A DNA stretch of 41,212 nucleotides, from assembly GCA_030538425.1 (NCBI GenBank), contig JAUNTZ010000022.1:1-41212 (forward strand), given 5' to 3'. This document shows positions 1 to 8,262 of this stretch, one piece after another. The notes under the pieces are model-generated. The model had not been told where the DNA came from and made no database searches. It was given only the letters and a program-made list of their open reading frames with translations. Origin of the DNA: Paracoccus sp. (in: a-proteobacteria). GTDB taxonomy: Bacteria > Pseudomonadota > Alphaproteobacteria > Rhodobacterales > Rhodobacteraceae. The stretch's first letter is position 1, and each line of letters begins with the position of its first letter. The position numbers and the translations under genes were made by a program.

Positions 1-361
1 GCGCGCCCGTCCATCGCGCCACCGCCGCGAAGGTCAGCGCCCCCGCCGCAATCGCGGCCACGGTCGAGATCATCAGCGCCAGTGCCAGCCCAAGCCCATG
101 CTGCGCCAGAACCGGCATATGGGCGACGACACCCACGCCCGCAGGCACGAAAAACAGCGACAGATTGCCCAGAAGCCCCTGCGCCACGCTGCGCAACCGC
201 TCGGCCAGCCGGGGCCGTGCCATACAGGCAAGAACAAGCGCGACCATGCCGATCACCGGCCCCGGCACGCCAAAGGGCAGGGCGCGGGCGGCGACTTCTC
301 CGGCAAGCTGAAAGGCAAGGATGATGGTCAGGGCGGCAATCATAGCGTGCAGTCTAGCCAT
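1..361 (-). CDS. CidA/LrgA family membrane protein (partial, runs off left edge)
   Basis: Reading the minus strand from an ATG at 361 gives an uninterrupted frame of 120 codons to the window edge, with no stop inside the window. The product is very hydrophobic and has the CidA/LrgA hallmarks: FQLAGE near residue 17, LPFGVPGPVIGM around residues 28-39, and FFVPAGVGVV around residues 74-83. Members are small holin-like inner-membrane proteins of about 115-130 residues, linked to control of murein hydrolase export and cell lysis, so only a few residues should be missing. A second in-frame ATG lies at 343. An LrgB-type partner normally follows; it would lie beyond the left edge and cannot be checked. 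The gene is divergent from smc. Family call is firm, physiological role inferred. Confidence 0.8.
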   Translation of the reverse strand, partial: MARLHAMIAALTIILAFQLAGEVAARALPFGVPGPVIGMVALVLACMARPRLAERLRSVAQGLLGNLSLFFVPAGVGVVAHMPVLAQHGLGLALALMISTVAAIAAGALTFAAVARWTGA

Positions 362-427
362 GGTGGCGGGCGGGTTCCAGACGGGTCATGCGTTGAAATC
401 TTGTGGATAACCCCGCCCGCGCCACCA
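361..427. repeat. Imperfect inverted repeat around the cidA-like gene start
   Basis: The arm at 361-376 (TGGTGGCGGGCGGGTT) is matched in reverse complement by 409-427 with three inserted bases. About 32 bases lie between the arms, including a DnaA-box-like nonamer. It lies in the divergent region between the cidA-like gene and smc. It could be an operator or an RNA hairpin; function unknown. Confidence 0.4.
402..410 (-). promoter_or_regulatory. Perfect DnaA-box nonamer (TTATCCACA)
   Basis: The minus strand reads TTATCCACA, an exact match to the classical DnaA-box consensus TTATNCACA. It sits about 100 bases upstream of the smc start. I noticed no second box nearby, so this is not an origin. 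It may titrate DnaA or regulate smc or the cidA-like gene, or be a chance match. Confidence 0.35.
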
Positions 428-509
428 GATGTTGCGGTTTTGATTGACTCTGGCGTGGGGCGGCGAAAGAATTGCGGATCAGGCGATTCCTTGCGGGGCA
501 GATACAGGC

Positions 510-3500
510 GTGAAGTTCGACCGGCTCAGGCTCAACGGTTTCAAGAGCTTTGTGGACCCGACCGATCTGGTCATCCGCGAGGGTCTGACCGGCGTTGTCG
601 GGCCGAATGGCTGCGGCAAGTCCAATCTGCTTGAGGCGCTGCGTTGGGTCATGGGCGAGAACCGCCCGACCTCGATGCGCGGCGAGGGGATGGAGGATGT
701 GATCTTCGCCGGCACCGCAAGGCGCGGCGCGCGCGCCTTTGCCGAGGTCACGCTGACCATCGACAACCGCGACCGGCTGGCCCCCGCAGGCGTGAATGAC
801 AGCGATTCGCTGGATATCGTGCGGCGCATCACCCGCGATGCCGGTTCGGCCTACAAGATCAACGGCAAGGACAGTCGCGCGCGCGATGTGCAGATGCTGT
901 TCGCGGATGCCTCGACCGGCTCACAATCGCCCGCGCTTGTGCGGCAGGGGCAGATCTCGGAACTGATCAGCGCCAAGCCGCGCGCAAGGCGGCGGATTCT
1001 GGAAGAGGCGGCGGGGATCTCGGGTCTTTATCAGCGCAGGCATGAGGCTGAGCTGAAGCTGAACGGCGCGGAAAACAATCTGGCGCGGGTGGATGACACG
1101 CTGGAACAGCTTGGCTCGCAGGCGGCGTCCCTGGCGCGTCAGGCGCGGGCGGCGGCGAAATACCGTGAGATCGGCGCGGCCCTGCGGCTGGCCGAGGGGC
1201 AGTTGCTGTTGGGAAGGTGGGCTGAGGCCGAGGCGGCGCGGCTCGCGGCGGTGAACGCATTGCGTGAGGCGGTCGCGCAGGCGGCGGGCGCTGAGGCTGC
1301 GGCCCGCAAGGCGGTCTCCGCGCGTGAGGCCGGTGAGGCCGCCCTGCCGCCCTTGCGCGAAGAGGAACAGGTTGCGGCGGCGGTGCTGTCGCGTGCCGTG
1401 GTCGAACGCGAGGCCTTGGATCAGGCCGAGGCCCGCGCGGCGGATGCGATCACCCAACTGGCCGCGCGCCTGGCCCAGCTGGAACGCGACATCGAACGCG
1501 AGGCGCAGCTGAACCGCGATGCGGGTGAGGTGGTCGAACGGCTGGCTTGGGAAAAGGATCAGCTGGACCGGGCGGGCGCGGGCCATGACGCGCGCTTTGC
1601 TGAGGCCGCGCAGGCGGCGGATGAGGCCGCCGAGGCGCTGCGCGCGCTTGAGGCGGGCTTGGCGGAGCTCACCGATGAGGCGGCGCGGCTGGCGGCGCGT
1701 TATCAATCGGCGGAACGGCTGGCCGCCGATCTGGGCGCGATGAAAACCCGTGCCGAGGGGGCGGCGACCCGCGCGGCGCAAACGGCGGATGAGGCCGCGA
1801 CCGTTGGGCAGAAGGCCGAGGCCGCCCGCATCGCCGCCGAGACAGCACAGGAAGAGGCGCAGGCCCGGACCGAGGCCGCCGAGGCCGCGCTGAGTGCCGC
1901 CGAGACCGCCCGGGCCACCGCTGAGGGGTCCGAGGGCCGCGCCCGCGCCGCCCGCGCCGGTGCTGAGGGGGAATCGGGCGCTTTGGCGGCGGAAATGGCC
2001 GCGCTGCAAAAGCTGGTGGATCGGGGGCGCGGGGATGGGCGCTCGCTTCTGGATCAGGTCAAGGTCGCGCGGGGCTATGAGACGGCGTTTGGCGCGGCGC
2101 TTGGCGATGATCTGCGGGCCGGTCTGGCCGGTGACGGTGCGTCGGGCTGGCGCGGGCTGGAGGATTACGACAGCGCGCAGCCCTTGCCTGAGGGTGCCGA
2201 ACCTCTGGCCCCCCATGTCACCGCCCCGCCCGCGCTTTCGCGGCGCATGGCACAGGTCGGGCTGGCCCGCGATGCGGCAGAGGCTGAGGCGATGCAGCCC
2301 GCGCTGCGTCCCGGTCAGCGTCTGGTGACGCGCGATGGCGGCTTGTGGCGTTGGGACGGGATGCGGGTTCTGGCCGGTGATGCCTCTTCGCAGGCCGCGC
2401 TGCATCTGGAAAAGGTCAACCAACTGGCCGAGATCACCGGCACCGCCGCCGCTGCCGCCGAACGCGCCGCCGATGCCGCGCGCGCGCATGACGCCGCCCG
2501 CGCCGCGCTGCAAGAGGCGGGCGCGGCTGAGAAAGCCGCCCGCGATGCGCGGCGTGAGGCGGAACGCGCGCTGTCCGATGCCGCCCGCGCCGCGACTCGC
2601 GCCGAAAGCGACCTGTCGATGGCGCAGGCGCGGCTGGAGCAGGCCCGGGCGGAGCTGGCCCGCCATCAGGGCGATGCGGCGGATGCGGGCGCGCGGCTGG
2701 CTGAGGCGGTGCGCGCGCTTGACGCGCTGCCCGACCGGGGGGCGGCGGCGGATGCGGTGGAAAACGCCCGCACCGGCGTTGAGGCCGCGCGGATTGCCAC
2801 GCTGACCCGGCGCGGCGCTTTGGATGAGCTGAAGCGTGAGGCAAACGCCCGCACCAAACGCCTGCAAGAGATCACCAAAGAGGAATCCGGCTGGCGTCTG
2901 CGGCTGGAACAGGCCGGCACCCGCGCGGCTGAACTGACCGCGCGGCACCAGGCGACTGAGGCCGAACTGGGTGAGGCCCGCGCCCAGCCTGCGGCTTTGT
3001 CGGCGCGGCGTGGCACGCTGGAACAGGCTGAAAGCATGGCAAACGCTCGGCTGGACCGCGCGCGGCAGGCTTTGGCCGAAGCGGATGCGGGGCTGCGTGA
3101 TCTGGCAGGCGCCGAACGCGATGCCGAACGTGCCGCATCCGACGCTCGTGAGGGTCGCGCCACCCGCGAGGCCCGCGCCGAGGCCGCCGCCGAGGCTGAG
3201 GCGACCGCCACCGCCCGCATCGCCGATGAGGCAGGGACCACGCCGCAGGGTTTGCGCGAACAGCTGGGTGAGGCCGAGACGCAAGCCCCCGCCGCGCTTG
3301 AGGCGGAGATCAGCCGCCTGCGCGCCGCCCGCGACGCGCTTGGCGGGGTCAACCTGCGCGCCGATGAGGACAAGGCCGAACTGGAAACCGAGCGCGACCG
3401 GCTGGGCAGCGAAAAGGCCGATCTGACCGAGGCGATCCGCAAGCTGCGCGCCGGTATAGGCAGCCTCAACCGTGAGGGGCGAGAGCGTCTGCTGGCCGCC

Positions 3501-3959
3501 TTTGACACGGTGAACGGCAATTTCACCACGCTGTTCACGCATCTCTTTGGCGGCGGTGAGGCGCGGCTGGTCATGGTCGAATCGGACGATCCTCTGGATG
3601 CCGGGCTTGAAATCATGTGCCAGCCGCCCGGCAAGAAGCTCTCAACGCTGTCGCTTTTGTCGGGGGGTGAGCAGACGCTGACCGCGCTTGCGCTGATTTT
3701 CGCGGTGTTTCTGGCCAATCCCGCGCCGATCTGCGTGCTCGATGAGGTGGACGCGCCGCTGGATGATGCCAATGTCAGCCGCTTTGCCGATCTGCTGGAC
3801 GAAATGACCCGGCGGACCGAGACCCGGTTCCTGATCATCACCCATCACGCGGTCACCATGTCGCGCATGGACCGGCTGTTCGGCGTAACCATGGTCGAAC
3901 AGGGCGTCAGCCAGCTGGTCAGCGTCGATCTCAAACGCGCCGAAGCCCTGGTCGCCTGA
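510..3959 (+). CDS. smc: Chromosome segregation protein SMC
   Basis: A 1149-residue SMC ATPase, the core of the SMC-ScpAB complex that compacts and segregates the chromosome. Walker A (GPNGCGKSN) is at residues 31-39, the ABC signature LSGGEQ at about 1050-1055, and Walker B (ICVLDEVD) at about 1074-1081. Between the heads lie two very Ala/Arg/Glu-rich coiled-coil arms and a hinge near residues 510-640 (ARGYETAFGAALGDDL). The GTG at 510 (VKFDRLRLNGFKSF) is preferred because SMC proteins begin with this strand. An upstream ATG at 444 would add 22 unrelated residues. The length fits the bacterial family. A long minus-strand open frame inside the gene comes only from its skewed codon use. Confidence 0.97.
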   Translation: MKFDRLRLNGFKSFVDPTDLVIREGLTGVVGPNGCGKSNLLEALRWVMGENRPTSMRGEGMEDVIFAGTARRGARAFAEVTLTIDNRDRLAPAGVNDSDSLDIVRRITRDAGSAYKINGKDSRARDVQMLFADASTGSQSPALVRQGQISELISAKPRARRRILEEAAGISGLYQRRHEAELKLNGAENNLARVDDTLEQLGSQAASLARQARAAAKYREIGAALRLAEGQLLLGRWAEAEAARLAAVNALREAVAQAAGAEAAARKAVSAREAGEAALPPLREEEQVAAAVLSRAVVEREALDQAEARAADAITQLAARLAQLERDIEREAQLNRDAGEVVERLAWEKDQLDRAGAGHDARFAEAAQAADEAAEALRALEAGLAELTDEAARLAARYQSAERLAADLGAMKTRAEGAATRAAQTADEAATVGQKAEAARIAAETAQEEAQARTEAAEAALSAAETARATAEGSEGRARAARAGAEGESGALAAEMAALQKLVDRGRGDGRSLLDQVKVARGYETAFGAALGDDLRAGLAGDGASGWRGLEDYDSAQPLPEGAEPLAPHVTAPPALSRRMAQVGLARDAAEAEAMQPALRPGQRLVTRDGGLWRWDGMRVLAGDASSQAALHLEKVNQLAEITGTAAAAAERAADAARAHDAARAALQEAGAAEKAARDARREAERALSDAARAATRAESDLSMAQARLEQARAELARHQGDAADAGARLAEAVRALDALPDRGAAADAVENARTGVEAARIATLTRRGALDELKREANARTKRLQEITKEESGWRLRLEQAGTRAAELTARHQATEAELGEARAQPAALSARRGTLEQAESMANARLDRARQALAEADAGLRDLAGAERDAERAASDAREGRATREARAEAAAEAEATATARIADEAGTTPQGLREQLGEAETQAPAALEAEISRLRAARDALGGVNLRADEDKAELETERDRLGSEKADLTEAIRKLRAGIGSLNREGRERLLAAFDTVNGNFTTLFTHLFGGGEARLVMVESDDPLDAGLEIMCQPPGKKLSTLSLLSGGEQTLTALALIFAVFLANPAPICVLDEVDAPLDDANVSRFADLLDEMTRRTETRFLIITHHAVTMSRMDRLFGVTMVEQGVSQLVSVDLKRAEALVA

Positions 3960-4033
3960 GGCTTTCTGCGTTCCCAATCGCGCTGCGATATGTTATCGCT
4001 GGCCGCGTAACCTGTTGCTGCCATGAGGTCGTG

Positions 4034-5101
4034 ATGCAAAGATCCCTGCTTGCCTGGGCGTGCCTGATGGCGGTTCCGCTGGCCCTGCCGGTGATGGCCC
4101 AGAACACCACCTTTGCTGAGGATAACAAGACGCAAGGCGAACAGGCGGTGGACAAACCCGCGACAAGCCCAAGCGAATGGGCCGATCTGCCCGCGCAGGA
4201 ACTGGCCGATGTGGCCTTCAAGCGCGAACAGGAAATCGCCGCCGGTGCGGATGACAGCGAATATGTCGATTATCTGGCCGCCGGGCGCGTGGACAAGCCT
4301 GCGGTCAGCCCCTCGGACTGGGCCGGTCTGCCGCAGCAGGAACTGGTCGATGCGCAAATCAAGGCCGATCAGGAAGAGGTCAGCGTCGTGGCAGGCCGGG
4401 GCAGCAGTACCGGCATGGGCGCGGGCTTTGACAAGGGCGCGGGCGATATGGCCGACTGGCCCGAGGGCAACGGCCTGATCTTCGCCTCGGACCCCGCCGC
4501 CAAGCAAGAGGATGAGCTTGAGGACCTGCCGCGCGTGGACAAGCCCGCCGTCAGCCCGTCCGACTGGGCGGGGCTTCCGGCTGAGGAACTGGTCGCGGCA
4601 TCGCAGAAAACCGCCGAGGAAGTCGCCGCCGGGGCCTATGCCCACGACAGCGGTGCAGGCAGCGCGCCCTGGCCGCCAGAGACCCCGGGCTATCCCTCTC
4701 AGGCCGAGGCGCTGATTTTCGGCAGCCGTGATCAGGTTGCCAATGCGCTTGGGGCTTATGGGCTGTCGAATGCCACCGTCTCGCCCGAGGGTGAGCGGCC
4801 GGTGACCGCGCGGCTTGAGGGCGTGGATTTCACCATCAGCTTTGCCGGTTGTGAGGATGCCGACCGCTGCACGAATATCGTCTTTGCCGCGCGTTTTGAC
4901 GCCGAAAGCGTGGATCTGGGGCGGCTGAACAACTGGAATGCCGAACGCCGCAGCGGGCGCGCCTATCTGGACCCCGAAGGCCGCGTGGTGATCGACCGCG
5001 ATATCAGTATCGCAGGCGGGATGAACGCCGCGACCTTCAACCAGAATATCGACGAATGGGCGCGGACCCTGCGCAGCTTTGCCGCCATTATCGGCGATTG
5101 A
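4034..5101 (+). CDS. Secreted YbjN-domain protein with three internal repeats
   Basis: The product has about 355 residues. An N-terminal signal peptide (residues 1-22, cleavage probably after VMA) indicates export. Three near-identical 20-residue repeats follow at about residues 39-58, 86-105 and 168-187, each built on VDKPAVSPSDWAGLPxxELV and each followed by an acidic, Ala-rich stretch. The C-terminal 125 residues (from about SRDQVANALGAYG) resemble the YbjN domain, including a Cys pair in AGCEDADRCT and the ending FNQNIDEWARTLRSFA. YbjN domains have a type III chaperone-like fold and no defined enzymatic role. GTG at 4031 directly precedes the ATG at 4034; either could start, with GAGG just upstream. 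It follows smc in the same direction after 74 bases. Function unknown. Confidence 0.75.
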   Translation: MQRSLLAWACLMAVPLALPVMAQNTTFAEDNKTQGEQAVDKPATSPSEWADLPAQELADVAFKREQEIAAGADDSEYVDYLAAGRVDKPAVSPSDWAGLPQQELVDAQIKADQEEVSVVAGRGSSTGMGAGFDKGAGDMADWPEGNGLIFASDPAAKQEDELEDLPRVDKPAVSPSDWAGLPAEELVAASQKTAEEVAAGAYAHDSGAGSAPWPPETPGYPSQAEALIFGSRDQVANALGAYGLSNATVSPEGERPVTARLEGVDFTISFAGCEDADRCTNIVFAARFDAESVDLGRLNNWNAERRSGRAYLDPEGRVVIDRDISIAGGMNAATFNQNIDEWARTLRSFAAIIGD

Positions 5102-5127
5102 CTCGATCCGAAACGAAAGTGAACAAG

Positions 5128-5586
5128 ATGCAAGATCATGACGCGAAACTGGCCGAACTGGGCCTGACCCTTCCCGACGCGCCCGCGCCTGCGGCGAATT
5201 ACGTCCCCTATGTGCAGAGCGGCAAGCTGCTGTTCGTGTCGGGGCAGATCAGCGCCGATGAAAACGGCCTGATCCTTGGCAAGGTCGGCGTTGATCTGGA
5301 CGTGGCCGCCGGGGCGGCTGCGGCGCGGACCTGCGGTCTGTCTCTGCTGGCGCAGGCGCGGGCGGCGGTGGGCTCGCTCTCGGGGATCAAGCGGCTGGTC
5401 AAGCTGACCGGCTTTGTCAACTCGGCCCCCGATTTCACCGATCAGCCCGAGGTCATCAACGGCTGTTCCGATCTGATGGTTGAGGTCTTCGGCGAGGCGG
5501 GCCGCCACGCCCGCGCCGCTGTCTCAGCGGGCGCGCTGCCGCGCGGTGTCGCGGTTGAGATCGAGGCGATTTTCGAGGTCGCCTGA
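5128..5586 (+). CDS. RidA/YjgF-YER057c-UK114 family protein
   Basis: A 152-residue member of the RidA superfamily. Seen: YVPYVQSGKLLFVSGQI near residues 30-46, and a C-terminal block with ALPRGVAVEIEAIFEVA. It resembles the longer COG0251 branch (about 150 residues) rather than canonical RidA (about 128 residues). Canonical RidA hydrolyses reactive enamine/imine intermediates from PLP enzymes; this branch is less well characterised, so the deaminase role is inferred. The ATG at 5128 is chosen because the upstream frame overlaps the previous gene; GTG at 5119 is an alternative. The stop overlaps the next ATG (ATGA at 5584-5588), indicating translational coupling to the phosphodiesterase gene. 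Confidence 0.85.
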   Translation: MQDHDAKLAELGLTLPDAPAPAANYVPYVQSGKLLFVSGQISADENGLILGKVGVDLDVAAGAAAARTCGLSLLAQARAAVGSLSGIKRLVKLTGFVNSAPDFTDQPEVINGCSDLMVEVFGEAGRHARAAVSAGALPRGVAVEIEAIFEVA

Positions 5587-6335
5587 TGGCCGCGCTTGAC
5601 GCATCCTTCACCACCACCCCGATTGCCCATCGCGGCTTGCACGGGGTTGGCGTGCCGGAGAACTCGATGGCGGCGTTTCGCGCGGCCATTGAGGCGGGCT
5701 ATGGGATCGAACTTGACGTGCAGCCCGCCGGTGACGGCACGCCGATGGTGTTCCATGATGAGGATCTGTCGCGGCTGACCGGGGCTGACGGGCTGATTGC
5801 GGCCACCTCGCGCGACGCGTTGGCCGCGCTGCGCCTCTTTGGCACGGGTGAGGGCGTGCCGACATTGGCCGAGGTGCTGGAGCTTGTCGCGGGCCGCGTG
5901 CCGCTGCTGATCGAGATCAAGGATCAGGACGGTGCGCTTGGCCCGCAGATAGGCGCCTTGGCGGCGGATGTGGCGGCGATGGTTGCGGATTATGCCGGGC
6001 CGGTCGCGCTGATGTCGTTCAACCCGCATATGGTCGCCGCCTGCCGCGATGCCGCGCCGGATGTCCCGCGCGGGCTGACAAGCTGTCATTTCGCCGCCCA
6101 TGACTGGCCGCAGATTGACGCGCAGGGCCGCGCCGAGCTGGCGGCCTTGTCACGTTTCGAAGACACGGAGTCCGCGTTCATCTCGCATTTCTGGGGTGAT
6201 CTGGACAATCCGGCGGTGGCGGCGCTCAAATCGCGCGGCGTGCCGGTGCTATGCTGGACGATCCGCGATGCGGCGCAGGAAAAGCAGGCCCGCGCGGTGG
6301 CGGACGGCATCACATTCGAACATTACGCGGCCTGA
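5586..6335 (+). CDS. Glycerophosphodiester phosphodiesterase (UgpQ-like)
   Basis: A 249-residue GDPD-family enzyme expected to hydrolyse glycerophosphodiesters, products of phospholipid turnover, to glycerol-3-phosphate and an alcohol. Catalytic and metal-binding signatures are present: HRG at 15-17, PENS at 24-27, ELD at 42-44, HDEDL starting at 57, and LLIEIKD near 108. No signal peptide is seen, so it is probably cytoplasmic like UgpQ. Its start overlaps the stop of the RidA-family gene, and zapE begins five bases after its stop. The three form a tight unit, although their functions are not obviously linked. Confidence 0.9.
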   Translation: MAALDASFTTTPIAHRGLHGVGVPENSMAAFRAAIEAGYGIELDVQPAGDGTPMVFHDEDLSRLTGADGLIAATSRDALAALRLFGTGEGVPTLAEVLELVAGRVPLLIEIKDQDGALGPQIGALAADVAAMVADYAGPVALMSFNPHMVAACRDAAPDVPRGLTSCHFAAHDWPQIDAQGRAELAALSRFEDTESAFISHFWGDLDNPAVAALKSRGVPVLCWTIRDAAQEKQARAVADGITFEHYAA

Positions 6336-6340
6336 CAAAG

Positions 6341-7438
6341 ATGAGCCTGACCGGGCCGGTAACGGCACTTTACAACGCCCGCGTGGCCTCTGGCGCGATC
6401 AGCGACGACGCGGCGCAGCGCGGTGTTCTGCCCGCGCTTGACCGCGTTGTCACCGGGCTGGCCGAGGCGCCGCCGCCCGCGCCTTCGGGCTGGCGGTCGT
6501 GGTTCGGCACGGCGCCCGCGCCTGCGCCCTCTGCACGGGGGCTCTATCTCTGGGGCGGGGTCGGGCGCGGCAAGTCGATGCTGATGGATCTGGTGACCGA
6601 GGCCGCGCCGCTGGCCGCGAAACGGCGCGTGCATTTCCATGAATTCATGCAGGAAATTCAGGCCGGGCTGAACGACGCCCGCAAGGCCGGTCAGCCCGAT
6701 GCCGTCCGCCCGGTGGCAGCGCGGGTCGCGGCGCAGGCGCGGCTTCTGTGCTTTGATGAGATGCAGATCACCGATATTGCCGATGCGATGATCGTCGGGC
6801 GGCTGTTTCAACTGCTGTTCGAGGCGGGGGTGACGGTGGTCACCACCTCGAACCGGGTGCCGGATGATCTCTATAAGAACGGGCTCAACCGTCAGCTTTT
6901 CCTGCCCTTCATCGCCCTGATCCATGAGCGGATGGAGGTCGTCGAACTGGCCAGCCCGCGCGATCATCGGCAGGCGCGCGAAACCGGCGCGCAGGTCTGG
7001 TTCTGCCCGCTTGGCCCCGAGGCGCGGGCGGGTCTGGACGCGGCCTGGGTTGAGGAAACCGCAGGCGCGGCGGCTGTTCCGTTGACGCTTGAGGTCAAGG
7101 GTCGCCGCGTGACCATCCCTCAGCATGTGGAGACCAAAGGCCGCGCCTCGTTCTGGGATCTCTGCGGCGGCCCGCTTGGTCCCGCCGATTATCTGGCGGT
7201 GGCTGAGGCGCTTGACGTGCTGTTCATCGACAATATTCCGCAGCTCGGCTCGGCCAATTTCAATGAGGCCAAGCGGTTCGTGACCCTGATCGACGCGCTT
7301 TATGAGGCGCGGGTGCGGGTGCTGGCCAGTGCCGCCGCCGAGCCCGAAAACCTGTATATCGAGGGCGAGGGCGCGTTCGAGTTCGAGCGCACCGCCTCGC
7401 GCCTGCGTGAGATGCAGGATGCGGCCTGGGGCCGTTAA
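6341..7438 (+). CDS. zapE: Cell division protein ZapE (AFG1-like ATPase)
   Basis: A 365-residue AFG1/ZapE-type P-loop ATPase. Walker A GGVGRGKS is at residues 72-79, the family motif VHFHEFM at about 97-103, Walker B LLCFDE at 135-140 followed by MQITDIADAM, and the sensor-like TSNRVPDDLYKNGL near 180. ZapE acts at the division septum with FtsZ in Escherichia coli; mitochondrial homologues act in protein quality control. The ATG at 6341 follows the previous stop by five bases and matches family N-termini; longer versions overlap the upstream gene. Its 3' end overlaps the convergent kinase-like gene by four bases. Confidence 0.92.
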   Translation: MSLTGPVTALYNARVASGAISDDAAQRGVLPALDRVVTGLAEAPPPAPSGWRSWFGTAPAPAPSARGLYLWGGVGRGKSMLMDLVTEAAPLAAKRRVHFHEFMQEIQAGLNDARKAGQPDAVRPVAARVAAQARLLCFDEMQITDIADAMIVGRLFQLLFEAGVTVVTTSNRVPDDLYKNGLNRQLFLPFIALIHERMEVVELASPRDHRQARETGAQVWFCPLGPEARAGLDAAWVEETAGAAAVPLTLEVKGRRVTIPQHVETKGRASFWDLCGGPLGPADYLAVAEALDVLFIDNIPQLGSANFNEAKRFVTLIDALYEARVRVLASAAAEPENLYIEGEGAFEFERTASRLREMQDAAWGR

Positions 7439-8166
7439 TCGGCAAAGACCGCAAGCGCGGCGGGCAGGGCGGCGAATTCCCGCGATCCGGGTTTGAGGCG
7501 GCGGATCGGCGCGGTCAGCGGCACCAGAAAGCGCAAGCGGCGGGCCATCTTGCAGGCGCGATCCCAGACGCCTGAGGGCGCGGTCTCGCGGTAGCGCGCC
7601 AAGGCGCGGCGCAGTGTCTTGCGCGATTTGCCAAGCGTGGCGATGCTGGACAGAACAAAGATCAGCAGGTCCAGTGCCATATAGCCTTCGCTGTTGCGGC
7701 GCGGAGAAAATCGTTCAAAATCAATCAGTCGCGCCTGCTGACCGTTCCAGCAAATATCCTTGAGCGCGGGCCGCCCATGCGCAAAGCCCGCGCTGTGGAG
7801 CGTCGCCAGAGCCTCGGCCGCATCGCTCAGCGCGCGCCGCTTTGTGCGACGGTCCATGCCCTGCGCGGCCAGCCCGCTGATCGTCTGGCCGCTATCGGCG
7901 GTGACGAAATAATCCGCGCCCTCATCCAGCAGCGGCGGCACCACCGGCAGCCTGGCATCGGACAGGATATGCAGCGCGGCGCGTTCGGCCTCAAACGCGC
8001 GGGCGGGGTCGCCCTTTTGCAGCCGCCAGCGCAGCGAAAGCGTCTCACGCTGTTTGATCCAAACCATGCCCTGCGAGGTCTTGACCGGGCGCAGGCGGGC
8101 AGGCGGCGCGGCAAGGGCCTGCGCCACCGCCTGATCCAGAGGCAATGCGGGCGTGGTCGGTGTCAT
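7435..8166 (-). CDS. Kinase-fold protein (LPS-kinase/RIO-like)
   Basis: A 243-residue protein with a small kinase-like fold. Candidate landmarks are the ATP-binding lysine in MVWIKQRE (about K38), a glutamate in AFEAERAAL (about E61), a catalytic-loop-like HGRPALKDICWN at 130-141, and the metal-binding-like LIDFE at 147-151. The pattern resembles WaaP/Kdo kinases and RIO/Bud32-type small kinases. The first Asp of a classic HxD loop is replaced by Arg (HGR), so D137 or D149 would have to serve in catalysis, or activity may be lost. The C-terminus is basic. It is convergent with zapE, overlapping by four bases. The substrate is unknown; an envelope sugar or lipid is a guess from the WaaP similarity. 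Confidence 0.6.
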   Translation of the reverse strand: MTPTTPALPLDQAVAQALAAPPARLRPVKTSQGMVWIKQRETLSLRWRLQKGDPARAFEAERAALHILSDARLPVVPPLLDEGADYFVTADSGQTISGLAAQGMDRRTKRRALSDAAEALATLHSAGFAHGRPALKDICWNGQQARLIDFERFSPRRNSEGYMALDLLIFVLSSIATLGKSRKTLRRALARYRETAPSGVWDRACKMARRLRFLVPLTAPIRRLKPGSREFAALPAALAVFAD

Positions 8167-8262
8167 CTTTTGTTACATAACTGTCTTAGTCGGTGGAGAG
8201 ATGGTCCCAAGCGCGCCAAAATCAAGCCCGGCGCGGGGTTGTGACCGTTCAGCGATGCGTGA

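Noticed and set aside
402-410. A replication origin near smc
   Set aside because: Only one DnaA box is seen, without an AT-rich unwinding region or usual origin neighbours.
921-3542. A long open frame of 873 codons on the minus strand
   Set aside because: It lies wholly antisense to smc, has no recognisable domain, and is explained by the high-GC third-position bias and Ala/Arg/Glu-rich content of smc.
8167-8262. A terminator after the Hint gene
   Set aside because: Only a 4-bp CCCG/CGGG stem with a broken T-run (TTGATTTT) is present, too weak to call.
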